DNA of 42,111 nt from Betaproteobacteria bacterium (GTDB taxonomy: Bacteria; Pseudomonadota; Gammaproteobacteria; Burkholderiales; JAHFQX01): positions 1 through 42,111 of the forward strand of contig JAHFQX010000024.1 of NCBI GenBank assembly GCA_023259135.1, given 5' to 3'. A program made the translations under genes and the position numbers. Numbering within the stretch: the first letter of the stretch is position 1; every line of letters starts with the position of its first letter. Positions 26,577 through 41,204 of the stretch are shown here, piece by piece. The notes below the pieces were generated by a model. That model had not been told where the DNA came from and did not search any database. It worked only from the letters and a program-made list of their open reading frames with translations.

Positions 26577-27754
26577 GGGCGCGGCTCCCGTTCGCGGCTG
26601 CGGAAGGTATCCCGGGAGCGGGGTCCGTTTTCCGAGGATTCCTGGGGCGCCGGCTTGGGAGCCGGTTCGGCGGCCGCGGCAGCCGGCGGAGCGGCGGAAC
26701 CGCTCGCCTGCATCAATTTATCCAAAGGCAGGTACAGCAGGCTATTGCCGCCTTTCTGATCCACCACCACTTTGCTGACGCTGCTGAATATCTGCTGCAT
26801 GGTCTCCAAGTACAAGCGCTCCCGGGTCACGCCGGGGGCCTTGTTGTATTCCGTCATCAATTGCTTGAAGCGGCTGGCGTCGCCTTCGGCCATGGCCACC
26901 AGCCGCTGGCGGTAGCCGTTGGCTTCCTCCATCAAGCGAGACGCGTTGCCCCGCGCCCTGGGAATCACATCGTTGGCGTAGGCCTGGCCCTCGTTCTTCT
27001 GCCGCTCCCGGTCCTGGCCCGCCTTGACGGCATCGTCGAAAGCCGCTTGCACCTGCTCCGGGGGCTGGGCATTCTGCATGGTGACCTTGCTGATGCTGAT
27101 GCCGGTATTGTAACGATCCAGGATTTCCTGCATGACGCGGTGGGCGTCCGCCGCCACCTGGGATCGCCCCTCGTACAGCACGAAATCCATCTTGTTCTTG
27201 CCCACCACTTCGCGGATGGCCGTTTCCGCGGCCTGCATCACGGTGCCGTCCGGGCCGCGGTTGTTGAACAAGTAATCTTCCGGGCTCTTGAGAATGTATT
27301 GGACGGCGAACTGGATGTCGATGATGTTCTCGTCATCGGTGATCATCAGCGATTCCTTGGGCACCTTGCTGCGCACGTTGTTGCGGTACCCGACTTCCAC
27401 GGTCCGCACCTGGGACAGGTTTACCACCTCCACCGACTCGAAGGGATAAGGCAGGTGCCAGCGAGGGCCCGGCTGGGTGGTTTCGACATACCTGCCGAAA
27501 CGCAGCACCACCCCCCGCTGGCTGGCATCGACGATATAAAAACCGCTGGCCAGCCAGAGTAGCGCCAGCACCCCGCCCACCAGCGCGAATGCCGCCCACG
27601 GAACGGAAGTGTTACCGCCGCCGGAGCCGGAGCCGCCGCCCCGGCCGCCGCGCTTGAACATCCCCCCCAGCTTCTCGTTGAACTGGCGCCACAGCTTATC
27701 CAGATCGGGAGGGCCGTCACCCTTCTGGCCCCATTGCGGGTCGTTCAAGGACAT
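26573..27754 (-). CDS. hflK: HflK, FtsH-associated SPFH protein
   Basis: Partner of HflC. The 393 residues begin MSLNDPQWGQKGDGPPDLD, then a glycine-rich stretch typical of HflK (RGGRGGGSGSGGG). A membrane helix (AFALVGGVLALLWLASGFYI) leads into the SPFH domain with IVDASQRGVVLRFGRY and PGPRWHLPYPFESVEVVN. The long helix region follows, and the tail is Ala/Pro rich. The ATG at 27754 is preferred over an upstream extension that covers the intergenic gap to hflX. It is 31 bp after hflX. The last four bases overlap hflC. Confidence 0.96.
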   Translation of the reverse strand: MSLNDPQWGQKGDGPPDLDKLWRQFNEKLGGMFKRGGRGGGSGSGGGNTSVPWAAFALVGGVLALLWLASGFYIVDASQRGVVLRFGRYVETTQPGPRWHLPYPFESVEVVNLSQVRTVEVGYRNNVRSKVPKESLMITDDENIIDIQFAVQYILKSPEDYLFNNRGPDGTVMQAAETAIREVVGKNKMDFVLYEGRSQVAADAHRVMQEILDRYNTGISISKVTMQNAQPPEQVQAAFDDAVKAGQDRERQKNEGQAYANDVIPRARGNASRLMEEANGYRQRLVAMAEGDASRFKQLMTEYNKAPGVTRERLYLETMQQIFSSVSKVVVDQKGGNSLLYLPLDKLMQASGSAAPPAAAAAEPAPKPAPQESSENGPRSRDTFRSREREPRP

Positions 27755-27785
27755 GATGGAAACTGTTCTTAAAAGTTGTATGCGT

Positions 27786-28934
27786 TTATCGACCCGCTGC
27801 CGCCCAGACCGGTTCGGCGAAGGCATCCGCGAGCGCCCCGTCGTCCCCCAGGGCCTGTTCGCGCAACGCTTGCCGCAGCAAATCCAGGCCTTCCTGGGTC
27901 CGGGCGCTTATCCGAACCCGCGGGATTTTACCATAGGCATCCCGCTCCAGCCCGGCGGGGATTCCGGTCAAATCGGTCTTGTTCCACACCAGCAGTTGCG
28001 GAATATGCTTCGCCCCGATCTCCTCCAAAACCCGATTGACCTCGGCAATTTGGGCATCCCGCTGGGGGTGATGGGCATCCACCACGTGCAGCAACAAATC
28101 GGCCTCCGCCGTTTCCTCCAGGGTGGCGCGAAACGCCGCCACCAGGGTATGGGGCAACTCCCGGATGAATCCCACCGTGTCGGACAGCACCGCGAACCGA
28201 CCCTCGCCCAGATAAACCCGGCGGCTGGTGGTATCCAAGGTGGCGAACAACTGATCGGCGACATAGCCCTTGGCGTTGGCCAAGGCATTGAACAACGTGG
28301 TCTTGCCGGCATTGGTGTAGCCCACCAGGGACACCCGCAGCACGTCCCGCCGCTCCCGGGCCCGGCGCCGCACTTTGCGCTGCCGTTGCAGCCGGGCCAG
28401 CCGATCCTTGAGCAGCTTCACCCGCTTGGCCAACAGCCGCCGGTCGCTCTCCAACTGGGTTTCACCGGGACCGCCGCGCAGGCCGATGCCCCCCTTCTGC
28501 CGTTCCAGGTGAGTCCAGCCCCGCACCAGGCGGGTGGCCCTATGCTGCAAGCGGGCCAGTTCCACTTGCAGCTTGCCCTCGTGGCTCACCGCCCGCTGCG
28601 CGAAGATTTCCAGGATCAGGCCGGTACGATCCAGCACCCAGCAATCCAGGCGCCGCTCCAGGTTACGCTGCTGCACCGGGGAAAGGTTGTGATTGAAAAT
28701 GACCAACCCGGCCCCGGTGGCGGCCACCGCGGCGGCCAGCTCGTCCGTCTTGCCCGTGCCGGCGAACAAGGCCGGATCGGGCTTGGCCCGGCGACCCGAC
28801 ACCACGCCGCAAGGCGCGATTCGGGCGCTCACCGCCAGTTGTCTGAGTTCTTCGAGGCTATCGACGTAATCCGGATCGCCGAAGTCCAGGCCGACCAGAA
28901 CGGCGCTGTCGCCGCGCTCCGGGAACTCTAACAT
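27786..28934 (-). CDS. hflX: GTPase HflX
   Basis: HflX is a ribosome-splitting GTPase of the translation stress response. The 382 residues have an N-terminal HflX domain (about 1-195) with GTGKTDEL and the glycine-rich linker GIGLRGGPGETQLESDRRLL. The G domain follows: P-loop VGYTNAGKTTLFNAL, switch II DTVGFIRELPHTLV, NKTD, and a C-terminal region. The ATG overlaps the hfq stop by one base (TGATG), implying coupled translation. The hfq-hflX-hflK-hflC order is classical for gammaproteobacteria. Confidence 0.96.
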   Translation of the reverse strand: MLEFPERGDSAVLVGLDFGDPDYVDSLEELRQLAVSARIAPCGVVSGRRAKPDPALFAGTGKTDELAAAVAATGAGLVIFNHNLSPVQQRNLERRLDCWVLDRTGLILEIFAQRAVSHEGKLQVELARLQHRATRLVRGWTHLERQKGGIGLRGGPGETQLESDRRLLAKRVKLLKDRLARLQRQRKVRRRARERRDVLRVSLVGYTNAGKTTLFNALANAKGYVADQLFATLDTTSRRVYLGEGRFAVLSDTVGFIRELPHTLVAAFRATLEETAEADLLLHVVDAHHPQRDAQIAEVNRVLEEIGAKHIPQLLVWNKTDLTGIPAGLERDAYGKIPRVRISARTQEGLDLLRQALREQALGDDGALADAFAEPVWAAAGR

Positions 28935-29170
28935 CAATTGCCGGGCGCCGCTTCCGAGGGGAAGTTGACGGGGCGGTTGGGCACTACCGTGGAAATGGCG
29001 TGCTTGTACACCATCTGAGTCACGGCATTGCGCAACAGCACCACATACTGATCGAAGGATTCGATATGGCCCTGGAGCTTGATGCCGTTCACCAAATAAA
29101 TCGAAACGGGAACATGTTCCTTGCGCAGCGTGTTCAGGAACGGGTCTTGTAACAATTGCCCTTTATTCAT
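28934..29170 (-). CDS. hfq: RNA chaperone Hfq
   Basis: Hfq forms a hexameric ring that pairs small RNAs with mRNAs. The 78 residues hold the whole Sm fold: [20 protein letters not shown], the Sm1 block [20 protein letters not shown] and the Sm2 block with [10 protein letters not shown]. The C-terminal tail is very short ([13 protein letters not shown]), unlike the long disordered tail of E. coli Hfq. Start ATG 29170 matches the family N-terminus; an upstream ATG at 29182 adds four residues without a ribosome site. It is the first gene of the hfq-to-purA unit, 92 bp after der. Confidence 0.97.
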   Translation of the reverse strand: MNKGQLLQDPFLNTLRKEHVPVSIYLVNGIKLQGHIESFDQYVVLLRNAVTQMVYKHAISTVVPNRPVNFPSEAAPGN

Positions 29171-29262
29171 CTTAAGCCCCATGAAGGTTGATTTGACACG
29201 GTCCACACTGTAGCGGATTTTTCCGGACGATACCAGCGCGGCGGCCAGGCGCGGCAGCCGCT

Positions 29263-30594
29263 TCAGGACTTCCGGGCGCGCGCCGCGTAGGGGTTGCGTC
29301 CCTGCCGATACTCCACCCGCAACGGGGTTCCGCGCAACTCGAAAGCCTCCCGGAAAACCCGCTCCAAATAGCGCCAATAACTGGCGGGAACCTGCTCCAG
29401 GGCGTTGCCGTGAACCACCACCACCGGCGGATTGTTGCCGCCTTGATGGGCGTAGCGCAATTTGGGGCGAACCAAGCCCGAGCGGGGCGGGGTTTGCCGG
29501 GCCACGGCTTCCAGCAGCAGCCGGGTCAGCCTGGGGGTGGGCAGCTTGGCCATGGCCGCCCGATAGGCGCCATCCACCGATTCCATCAAGCTCTTGAGGC
29601 CGGTGCCGTGGAGCGCGGAGATGTAATGCACCCGGGCGAACTCAAGAAAATTGAGCTTGCGGGCCAAATTGCGCTTGACGCCTTCCCGCTGCTCGGCGGA
29701 CAGATCGTCCCACTTGTTGACCGCCAGCACCAAGGCCCGCCCCGCCTCCACGACGAAGCTGGCCACGTGGGCATCCTGCTCGGCCACATCCTGGCGGGCG
29801 TCCAGCACCAGCACCACCACGTTGGCATCCTCCACGGCTTGCAAGGTTTTGATCACCGAAAATTTCTCGGCGACGTCGCTCACCTTGCCGCGGCGGCGGA
29901 CTCCGGCGGTGTCGATGAGGGTATAGCGGCGCCCATCCCGCTGAAAGTCCACATGGATGCTGTCGCGGGTGGTGCCGGGTGCGTCGAACACGATGACCCG
30001 CTCCTCCCCCAGCAACGCGTTCACCAAAGTGGATTTGCCCACATTGGGGCGGCCCACCACGGCAATCCGGGGATGGGATTCCTCCGGCTGCTCCTCCGGT
30101 TCCTCGGCAACGCCGGCAAGAGCCGCCTCCAGCAGATCCCCCACCCCGTCGCCGTGGGCCGAGGAAATGGCGTAGGGCCGGCCCAGTCCCAGCTCATGGA
30201 ATTCGGCGGCGGCCACTTCCCGGTTCATGCCCTCGGCCTTGTTCACCGCCAACCAGACTCGACGCCCGGCGCGGCGCAGCCCGTCGGCAATGGCGCGATC
30301 CTGGAGGCCGAGCCCCTCCCGACCGTCCACCAGAAAAATCACCTCATCGGCCTCATCCACCGCCTGCCAGGCTTGCCGAGCCATCTGCTTGAGAATGCCT
30401 CCCTCGTCCGGCTCCAGGCCGCCAGTATCCACCACGATGAACGGCTTGCCGCCGAAATGGCCGTGACCGTAGTGGCGATCCCGGGTGAGCCCCGGAACAT
30501 CCGCCACCAGCGCGGCCCGGCTGCGGGTCAGCCGATTGAAGAGCGTGGACTTGCCGACGTTGGGACGGCCCACGATCACGAGGGTCGGTTTCAT
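29263..30594 (-). CDS. der: GTPase Der (EngA)
   Basis: Der is an essential GTPase with two tandem G domains that acts in maturation of the 50S ribosomal subunit. Of the 443 residues, G1 starts at [16 protein letters not shown] (about 7-22) with DTGGL and NKAE. G2 starts at [17 protein letters not shown] near 178, with [11 protein letters not shown] and NKWD. The C-terminal KH-like domain ends YAARARKS. Start ATG 30594 is supported by the alignment of the P-loop. It follows bamB by 20 bp and is the last gene of the hisS-yfgM-bamB-der run. Confidence 0.97.
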   Translation of the reverse strand: MKPTLVIVGRPNVGKSTLFNRLTRSRAALVADVPGLTRDRHYGHGHFGGKPFIVVDTGGLEPDEGGILKQMARQAWQAVDEADEVIFLVDGREGLGLQDRAIADGLRRAGRRVWLAVNKAEGMNREVAAAEFHELGLGRPYAISSAHGDGVGDLLEAALAGVAEEPEEQPEESHPRIAVVGRPNVGKSTLVNALLGEERVIVFDAPGTTRDSIHVDFQRDGRRYTLIDTAGVRRRGKVSDVAEKFSVIKTLQAVEDANVVVLVLDARQDVAEQDAHVASFVVEAGRALVLAVNKWDDLSAEQREGVKRNLARKLNFLEFARVHYISALHGTGLKSLMESVDGAYRAAMAKLPTPRLTRLLLEAVARQTPPRSGLVRPKLRYAHQGGNNPPVVVVHGNALEQVPASYWRYLERVFREAFELRGTPLRVEYRQGRNPYAARARKS

Positions 30595-30614
30595 CGAAGG
30601 TTGATCTGGAAAAA

Positions 30615-31769
30615 CTAGCGAACCGCCAGCGCCGCCAGCGTGCCATTCCGGGTTTGGACCAGCACCCCGCCCTCGATGGGCTGCGGGGGCGCCGTCACCG
30701 GGCTGCCGTCGGTAGGCACGCGGGCCGCGAAAGCTCCGTCCTCGCGGCGCAGAAAATGCACGAAGCCTTGCCCATCCGCCACCGCCAAGTAGTCCCCCGC
30801 CACCGCCGGGGCGGTGAGCTGGCGTCCGGCCAGCTGGGTCTGCTTCCAAACGCTGGCGCCGCTGCGCCAGTCCAAGGCCAGCACCGCGTCCCGGTCGTCG
30901 GTGACGTATAGATGGCCGCCGGCCCCGACCAGTCCGGCCGTGCTGGAAATATCCCGGGACCATTGCTGGGCTCCGCTGCGCGGATCGAAACAAGCCACCC
31001 GCCCCTGGTACGCCACCGCGCAGACCTCGGTATCCCTCACCACCGGCAACCCCACCACGTCGGTAACCCGCTCCAATTCGGTGGCCCCCTTGGGCAAAGC
31101 CACCGTCGCTTCCCAGCCGATCAGGCCGGATTGCAAATCCAAGGCCACTAATTTGCCCCCGGGAAATCCGGCGAACACCCCGCCGCGATCCATCACCACT
31201 CCCGCCACCGAGCGGATCGTCAAAGCCGGGCTGGAAGGCCGCTGGTAAACCCACTTGCGCTTGCCGTCGGCGGCATTCAAGCCAAAAATCCGCCCATCGC
31301 CCGAGCGGACCACCACGATCCCTTCGGCGATTTGCGGCGGGCTCAACACCTCGCTGGACACCGCGGTTTTCCATTTCAAGGCGCCGCCGGCGTCGAAAGC
31401 CAGCACTTCCCCCTTGGGAGTGCCCACCACCACCCGCTCGCGATCCGCCCCCACTCCCGCCGACAGCCGCTGTTGGGCCTCGATCCGGCGACTCGACTGC
31501 CCCCCGCCCAGCTCGAAACGGACGATCTGCCCGGCCTCCCCGGCCGCCCAGACGCCGTCGCCGGCGACGGCGGGGACGAAAACATAGCGGCCGGCGACGC
31601 CCACCTGGCCCTGCCAGATCACGCGGGCCGCCGCCAAGGGCTGGAAATCCGGCAGCGGCGCAACCTTGGGACGGGGTCCCGCCACCCGCTCGTAAACGTC
31701 GGATACCGTGGAACATCCGGCCAGCGCCAAAATCGCCGCCCACGCCACGCCCCACGCACGAATCTTCAC
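30615..31769 (-). CDS. bamB: Outer-membrane assembly lipoprotein BamB
   Basis: BamB is a beta-propeller lipoprotein of the BAM complex that inserts beta-barrel proteins into the outer membrane. The 384 residues open with a lipoprotein signal peptide ending in the lipobox LALAGC (Cys at about 19). The rest is a repeated PQQ-like WD pattern with units such as [40 protein letters not shown] and [20 protein letters not shown]. The start is GTG 31769 and overlaps the yfgM stop (GTGA), so the two are translationally coupled. Confidence 0.95.
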   Translation of the reverse strand: MKIRAWGVAWAAILALAGCSTVSDVYERVAGPRPKVAPLPDFQPLAAARVIWQGQVGVAGRYVFVPAVAGDGVWAAGEAGQIVRFELGGGQSSRRIEAQQRLSAGVGADRERVVVGTPKGEVLAFDAGGALKWKTAVSSEVLSPPQIAEGIVVVRSGDGRIFGLNAADGKRKWVYQRPSSPALTIRSVAGVVMDRGGVFAGFPGGKLVALDLQSGLIGWEATVALPKGATELERVTDVVGLPVVRDTEVCAVAYQGRVACFDPRSGAQQWSRDISSTAGLVGAGGHLYVTDDRDAVLALDWRSGASVWKQTQLAGRQLTAPAVAGDYLAVADGQGFVHFLRREDGAFAARVPTDGSPVTAPPQPIEGGVLVQTRNGTLAALAVR

Positions 31770-32403
31770 GATGCCTCTCCCAATGCGTCCAGCTTCATTT
31801 CCACCAAGCCCCGCAGCGGATTGTTGGATTCGATCCGCTCCAAGGCCACGCGATAAGCCGCCCGGGCCTCGGCCACGTTGCCTTGGGCGAATAAGATATC
31901 TCCCTTCAAATCCGCGTAACGCCCGGCGAAGGCTTCACCGTGTTTTTGCTCAAGCAAGGTCAAGGCCTCCGGATACCGCTTCTGATCCAGCAGCAAACCC
32001 GCCAGCCGCAACCGAGCGAAGTCGGTCGTTTCCGGGTCCCGGTTGCGCTCCAGAACCCAGCGCAGCCGGGCTTCGGCGCTCTTCGCGTCGTCCGCCTCGA
32101 AACTCAGCCGGGCCGCCAGCAGCGCCGCCATGGAAGCATAGGCGGTGGAAGGGTATTGCTCCATGAGGCGAGCGGCCGACTCCTGGGCCGCCGCGGTATC
32201 GCTTTTCTCGACCGCCTGCTCCAGGGCGTGATACAGCTCCGAGGCCTGGGCCGCCTGCCGGTCGTGATAATAACGCCAGCCTTGCACCGCGGCGATGCTC
32301 AAGACCACCGCCGCCGCCAGCCCCAGCACCAGCCTGCCGTATTGCCGCCACCAGGCCTTGATGGCAGAAATTTGCTCTTGTTCTTCCAGGTCGAAATACG
32401 CCA

Positions 32404-32404
<1 letters not shown>
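31766..32404 (-). CDS. yfgM: YfgM-type membrane-anchored TPR protein
   Basis: YfgM is an inner-membrane protein with a periplasmic TPR domain, which in E. coli works with PpiD near the Sec translocon. The 212 residues have a cytoplasmic start ([19 protein letters not shown]), one membrane helix ([19 protein letters not shown]) and periplasmic helical repeats up to [13 protein letters not shown]. The length is typical. The ATG overlaps the hisS stop by one base (TAATG). It lies between hisS and bamB as in many gammaproteobacteria. Confidence 0.92.
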
Positions 32405-33696
<1,292 letters not shown>

Positions 33697-33721
33697 TCCC
33701 CGGCCCTCGGGAAAGCCTGCC

Positions 33722-35008
<1,287 letters not shown>

Positions 35009-35024
35009 GATCGTTTCCTCGCGC

Positions 35025-35852
35025 TCATTCCAAAGTCAGCCGCGCCACTTCCACCTTGGTATAGGGCGCCAAGTCCACCGGCCGGCCCCGGTATTCGAGC
35101 CGCACCTGGGCGGCATTGCCCACCACGATGGCAAACGGCGGCTCTCCCTCCACCCGCTGCTCGGTGCCCGCCGCGCTCAACTGGGAAAAAATCACCCGCC
35201 CGAACTTATCCCGCACCTCCACCCAGGCATCCTTGACGAAGCTGAAGCGCAAGCGGCCCGTGCCGGCGCTGGGAGCCGGCGGTGCGGGAGGCGAGGCCGG
35301 AGCGGCGGCCGGCGGCGAGACCGGCGTCTCGGGAACGGGCACCGGATTCAAAGGCAGCTCCGTCCGGCCGAGCGGCGCAGGCTCCGCCGCGGGAGCCGGA
35401 ACAGGCGCCACGGGGAGCGGGGCCGGCTGCCGCGCCGGCTCCGCCTCGGCCGGCCTGGGACGCTCTTCCAGCAGCACCCACGCCGCCACTCCCAAGGCCA
35501 GCAGGGCCACCGCGGCGTAGATCGGCCAGCCCCGGCCGCGTCCCGACGGAAAAGGGATATTGCTGGATTTCGGAGTCAACAAGCGCGATTCGGCCGCGGG
35601 CAGCAAGCCGCCGGCGGCCTCGAGCAGCGGTTCCGGGTCCACGCCCAGCAGCCGAGCATAGCTGCGAATGAATCCCCGGGTGAACAGCGCCCCCGGCAGC
35701 GCCGAATAGTCGTCCGCTTCCAAGGCTTCGATCTGGCGGGGAGCGAGTTTCAGCTTGGCGGAAACGTCGGTCACGCTCAGCCCGCGGGCACGCCGCGCCT
35801 CCGCCAGGGTCTGGCCGGGGAGCGCCGTCGCGGGGGCCGCCACTTCGGTCAT
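35025..35852 (-). CDS. rodZ: RodZ-like cytoskeletal protein (HTH, TM, DUF4115)
   Basis: RodZ links the MreB cytoskeleton to the membrane and helps set rod shape. The 275 residues have a HTH_25 domain (about 12-78) with [20 protein letters not shown] and [18 protein letters not shown] membrane helix follows near 110-130 ([18 protein letters not shown]), then a proline/alanine-rich linker (about 135-200) and a C-terminal DUF4115 beta domain with [20 protein letters not shown]. Length and layout fit the family. Its ATG overlaps the pilW stop by four bases. Confidence 0.92.
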   Translation of the reverse strand: MTEVAAPATALPGQTLAEARRARGLSVTDVSAKLKLAPRQIEALEADDYSALPGALFTRGFIRSYARLLGVDPEPLLEAAGGLLPAAESRLLTPKSSNIPFPSGRGRGWPIYAAVALLALGVAAWVLLEERPRPAEAEPARQPAPLPVAPVPAPAAEPAPLGRTELPLNPVPVPETPVSPPAAAPASPPAPPAPSAGTGRLRFSFVKDAWVEVRDKFGRVIFSQLSAAGTEQRVEGEPPFAIVVGNAAQVRLEYRGRPVDLAPYTKVEVARLTLE

Positions 35853-36643
35853 TCGTAGCGCCCGCTCTGAAAAATCCCGGCTTCCTGGGAATCCGGAAAA
35901 CGCCGGCGCAATTGCAAGCCGTAGCTGGCCTCGGCCTCCCGATCCCCCAGCCGCCGCTCGATGCGGACGCCCATCCACAGCGCCTCCGCGCTGGGGGTAG
36001 CCACTTGCATGAAACGGGTGAGATAGCTTTTGGCTTCCACATAGCGGCCCTTGGCGAAACTCAGCTCCGCCATTTGATACAGCGCTTGCGGCTGATTGGG
36101 CCGCAGCCTCAAGGCCTTTTGAAAATAATCTTCCGCGGCGGCGGCGTCCCCCGTGCGCCGAATGCAGATTCCGGCATTGACGTAGGATTTGTCGGGTTGG
36201 TTGTAGAGCGGATTCTTGATCGCCGCCAGAAAATAACGGATGGCTTCCTGCTCCCGTTTGCGCTGACACAGAAACGAGCCGTAATTATGGTTCACATCCG
36301 CATCCAAGGGGTTGATCCGCAGCGCCCGCTCGAAGTTCTGCTGGGCCGCCGCGTCTTCCTTGAGCTCCATGTACACCAGCCCCAGCATGTTGTAAGCCGG
36401 CGCATAGTTGGAGTCGGATTTCAGGGCTTCGCCCAATTCTTCCAGGGCCACGCCCAGACTGCCGATTTCGTAATAGCCCGACGCCAATTCGGTGTGGGCC
36501 CGGGCCCGAGCGCGAGCGTCGGTGGATTCCGGGGTAGGCGTGGCCTGCTGCATTCCCGGCTGGAGCGGCTGCTCGGCGCAACCCCACAATGCTCCCGCCA
36601 ACAACAACAGCGGCAACGTCCGCTTGCGACCCATCCGGCTCAT
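35849..36643 (-). CDS. pilW: Type IV pilus biogenesis/stability lipoprotein PilW (PilF)
   Basis: PilW is an outer-membrane lipoprotein with TPR repeats that helps assemble the type IV pilus secretin. The 264 residues start with a lipoprotein signal (LPLLLLAGALWGC, Cys at about 22). At least five TPR-like helices follow: HTELASGYYEIGSLGVALEE, APAYNMLGLVYMELKED, ADVNHNYGSFLCQRKREQEA, NAGICIRRTGDAAAAEDYF and ALYQMAELSFAKGRYVEA. Its place between rlmN and rodZ is the standard gammaproteobacterial position. No other pilus gene is in the window. Confidence 0.93.
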   Translation of the reverse strand: MSRMGRKRTLPLLLLAGALWGCAEQPLQPGMQQATPTPESTDARARARAHTELASGYYEIGSLGVALEELGEALKSDSNYAPAYNMLGLVYMELKEDAAAQQNFERALRINPLDADVNHNYGSFLCQRKREQEAIRYFLAAIKNPLYNQPDKSYVNAGICIRRTGDAAAAEDYFQKALRLRPNQPQALYQMAELSFAKGRYVEAKSYLTRFMQVATPSAEALWMGVRIERRLGDREAEASYGLQLRRRFPDSQEAGIFQSGRYE

Positions 36644-36662
36644 GATCCTCTCCCCCAGCTTG

Positions 36663-37754
36663 TCACGGCGCCACCGCAGCCAGCCGGCGCGCCCGCAGCC
36701 GGGTCCGATCCTCCACCTGGCCCGCCAACTGGCCGCAAGCCGCGTCGATATCGTCCCCTCGGGTTTTGCGCACCGTCGCCACCCTTCCGCCTTCCGCCAA
36801 TATTTCCTGAAAAGCTCCCACGGCGGCCGGGGAAGAACGGCGGTAGTCGGTTCCGGGAAAAGGGTTGAAGGGGATTAGATTGAACTTGCACGGCACCTCC
36901 GCCACCCGTTTCAGCAGCGCCTTGGCATGGCGGGGACTGTCGTTGACCCCCTCCAGCATAACGTACTCGAAAGTGATGAAATCCCGGGGCGCATTTTCCA
37001 GATAGCGCAGGCAAGCCGCCAGCAACTCCCGCAACGGATATTTCTTGTTGATCGGCACCAGCACGTCCCGCAGGGCGTCGTCGGGAGCGTGCAGCGAGAC
37101 CGCCAAAGCCACCGGGCAGCGCTCCCGCAACCGATCCATGGCCGGGACGATGCCCGAAGTGCTCACCGTCACCCGGCGCCGGGACAGCCCGTAAGCCGCG
37201 TCGTCCAGCATGATCTCCAGCGCCGCCGCCACGTTCTCGAAATTCAGCAGCGGCTCGCCCATGCCCATCAGCACCACGTTGGTGACAGCCCGCTCCCTGG
37301 AAACGCCCCCGCTCAGGAAGCGGTTCGCCCACCACAACTGGCCGACCATCTCGGCCACCGTCAAATTGCGGTTGAAGCCCTGCCGGCCGGTGGAGCAGAA
37401 GCCGCACTTCAAGGCACAACCCACCTGGCTGGAGACGCACAGCGTCCCCCGCCGCGGCTCGGGGATGAACACCGTCTCCACGGCATTGCCCGTTCCGGTG
37501 GCGAACAACCATTTGCGCGTGCCGTCGGCGCTGGCATGCTCTCCCGCCACCCGGGGCGGCAGGATGGCCGCGGCGCTGCCCAGCTTATCCCGCAGCGATT
37601 GGGCCAGATCGGTCATGGCGGCGAAATTCCCCTCGCCGCGCTGGTGGATCCAACGGAACACCTGACGGGCGCGAAAAGGCTTTTCGCCCCACTCGGCGAA
37701 CAGCCCGGTCATGCCCTCCAGGGTGTAATCCAGCAAGTTGGGAGAAATCGGCAT
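36663..37754 (-). CDS. rlmN: 23S rRNA (adenine-2503-C2)/tRNA methyltransferase RlmN
   Basis: RlmN is a radical-SAM enzyme that methylates A2503 of 23S rRNA and A37 of some tRNAs. The 363 residues include the N-terminal accessory domain ([20 protein letters not shown]), then [20 protein letters not shown], whose Cys113, Cys117 and Cys120 bind the cluster. [20 protein letters not shown]-like [11 protein letters not shown] and SLHAPDD follow. The conserved methyl-carrying Cys near the end is in [12 protein letters not shown]. It starts at ATG 37754, 20 bp after ndk. The enzyme's radical-SAM chemistry uses SAM. Confidence 0.96.
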   Translation of the reverse strand: MPISPNLLDYTLEGMTGLFAEWGEKPFRARQVFRWIHQRGEGNFAAMTDLAQSLRDKLGSAAAILPPRVAGEHASADGTRKWLFATGTGNAVETVFIPEPRRGTLCVSSQVGCALKCGFCSTGRQGFNRNLTVAEMVGQLWWANRFLSGGVSRERAVTNVVLMGMGEPLLNFENVAAALEIMLDDAAYGLSRRRVTVSTSGIVPAMDRLRERCPVALAVSLHAPDDALRDVLVPINKKYPLRELLAACLRYLENAPRDFITFEYVMLEGVNDSPRHAKALLKRVAEVPCKFNLIPFNPFPGTDYRRSSPAAVGAFQEILAEGGRVATVRKTRGDDIDAACGQLAGQVEDRTRLRARRLAAVAP

Positions 37755-37774
37755 AAGGGGTTGCGGCGCTCCAC

Positions 37775-38200
37775 TCAGCGGGAGTGGATCTCCAGGGCCG
37801 GAAAGAAATAGGCGATTTCCACGGCCGCCGTCTCGGGGCTGTCGGAACCATGCACCGCGTTGGCGTCGATGCTGTCGGCGAAGTCGGCGCGGATAGTGCC
37901 CCGCTCGGCTTTTTTCGGGTCGGTGGCCCCCATGAGATCGCGGTTTTTCTGGATGGCGTTCTCGCCCTCCAGCACCTGCACCATCACCGGCCCGGAAATC
38001 ATGAACTTCACCAAGTCGCCGAAAAACGGCCGGCTGCGATGCACAGCGTAAAAGCCCTCGGCCTGCTCCCGGGAGAGATGCGTCATCCGGGCGGCGACGA
38101 TCTTCAAGCCATTGGTTTCGAAGCGGGAATAAATTTTGCCGATGACATGCTTCGCCACGGCATCGGGCTTGATAATGGAAAGTGTCCGTTCAACAGCCAT
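37775..38200 (-). CDS. ndk: Nucleoside diphosphate kinase
   Basis: Ndk transfers the gamma phosphate from ATP to other nucleoside diphosphates through a phosphohistidine. The 141 residues are full length: [20 protein letters not shown] at the start, [36 protein letters not shown] and the active-site block [20 protein letters not shown] with catalytic His117. The ATG at 38200 is preceded by GGAGA ten bases away. It is the first gene of the ndk-rlmN-pilW-rodZ-ispG-hisS-yfgM-bamB-der run. Confidence 0.97.
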   Translation of the reverse strand: MAVERTLSIIKPDAVAKHVIGKIYSRFETNGLKIVAARMTHLSREQAEGFYAVHRSRPFFGDLVKFMISGPVMVQVLEGENAIQKNRDLMGATDPKKAERGTIRADFADSIDANAVHGSDSPETAAVEIAYFFPALEIHSR

Positions 38201-38229
38201 CTACAGAATCTCCGAATAAATAATAACCA

Positions 38230-38247
38230 ATGGGGCCACGCCCCCAT
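38230..38247. other. Hairpin in the ndk leader
   Basis: ATGGGG (38230-38235) pairs with CCCCAT (38242-38247), and the stem can extend by one pair. Read on the minus strand it is followed by an AU-rich run (GGTTATTATTTATT). It could attenuate or terminate transcription from the upstream serS-iscX unit, or be an element of the ndk 5' leader. Confidence 0.4.
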
Positions 38248-38258
38248 GAAAAAGCGCA

Positions 38259-38287
38259 AGCATACCACGAGCGCGCCGCAACAACAA
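38259..38287 (-). promoter_or_regulatory. Extended -10 promoter candidate for ndk
   Basis: On the minus strand TGGTATGCT carries an extended -10 (TATGCT at 38264-38259). Seventeen bases upstream lies TTGTTG. Before it, at about 38288-38315, is a run of A+T-rich sequence unusual for this genome, like an UP element. The leader to the ndk ATG would be about 50 bases and would contain the 38230-38247 hairpin. Confidence 0.4.
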
Positions 38288-38344
38288 AGAAAAACTAATA
38301 AAATTAATACGTTGCGGAACTTGGCGCGGCATCCGGCCGCCCCC

Positions 38345-38535
38345 TCAAGACTCCCCGATCCAAGCCGTCTGGATGGCTTCCAAAATCTGCTCCCCGCAGC
38401 GCTTGGGAGCGTCATCGAAACCCTCCAATTCCAGTACCCAGGCCATCAGATCGGTGAACCGCGCCGGCGGGGATCCGCGTCGGGATGCCGATCCGCCAGG
38501 GCGATGGCGATTTCCAGGTTGTCGGTCCATTTCAT
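38345..38535 (-). pseudogene. iscX: IscX (Fe-S assembly) with one-base frameshift
   Basis: IscX is a small acidic protein that binds IscS and iron and modulates Fe-S cluster assembly. From ATG 38535, 22 codons read MKWTDNLEIAIALADRHPDA then DP. The frame then meets a run of four C (plus-strand G 38468-38471), after which the minus-strand frame ends quickly in TGA. One base further on, the other frame continues PARFTDLMAWVLELEGFDD, then ILEAIQTAWIGES, the conserved C-terminal two-thirds of IscX. Adding one C restores a 63- to 64-residue protein, very close to the 66 residues usual for the family. So the gene is either disrupted or the C-run was misread. It starts one base after the serS stop, suggesting coupling. 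No isc operon is in the window. Confidence 0.8.
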
Positions 38536-38536
38536 C

Positions 38537-41180
<2,644 letters not shown>

Positions 41181-41204
41181 GGCCCAGCCGACTCAAGGAA
41201 ACGA

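Noticed and set aside
41181-41204. Possible attI/attC site between intI and rarA
   Set aside because: Only 24 bp, without the paired core sites; integron sites are expected on the other side of intI, outside the window.
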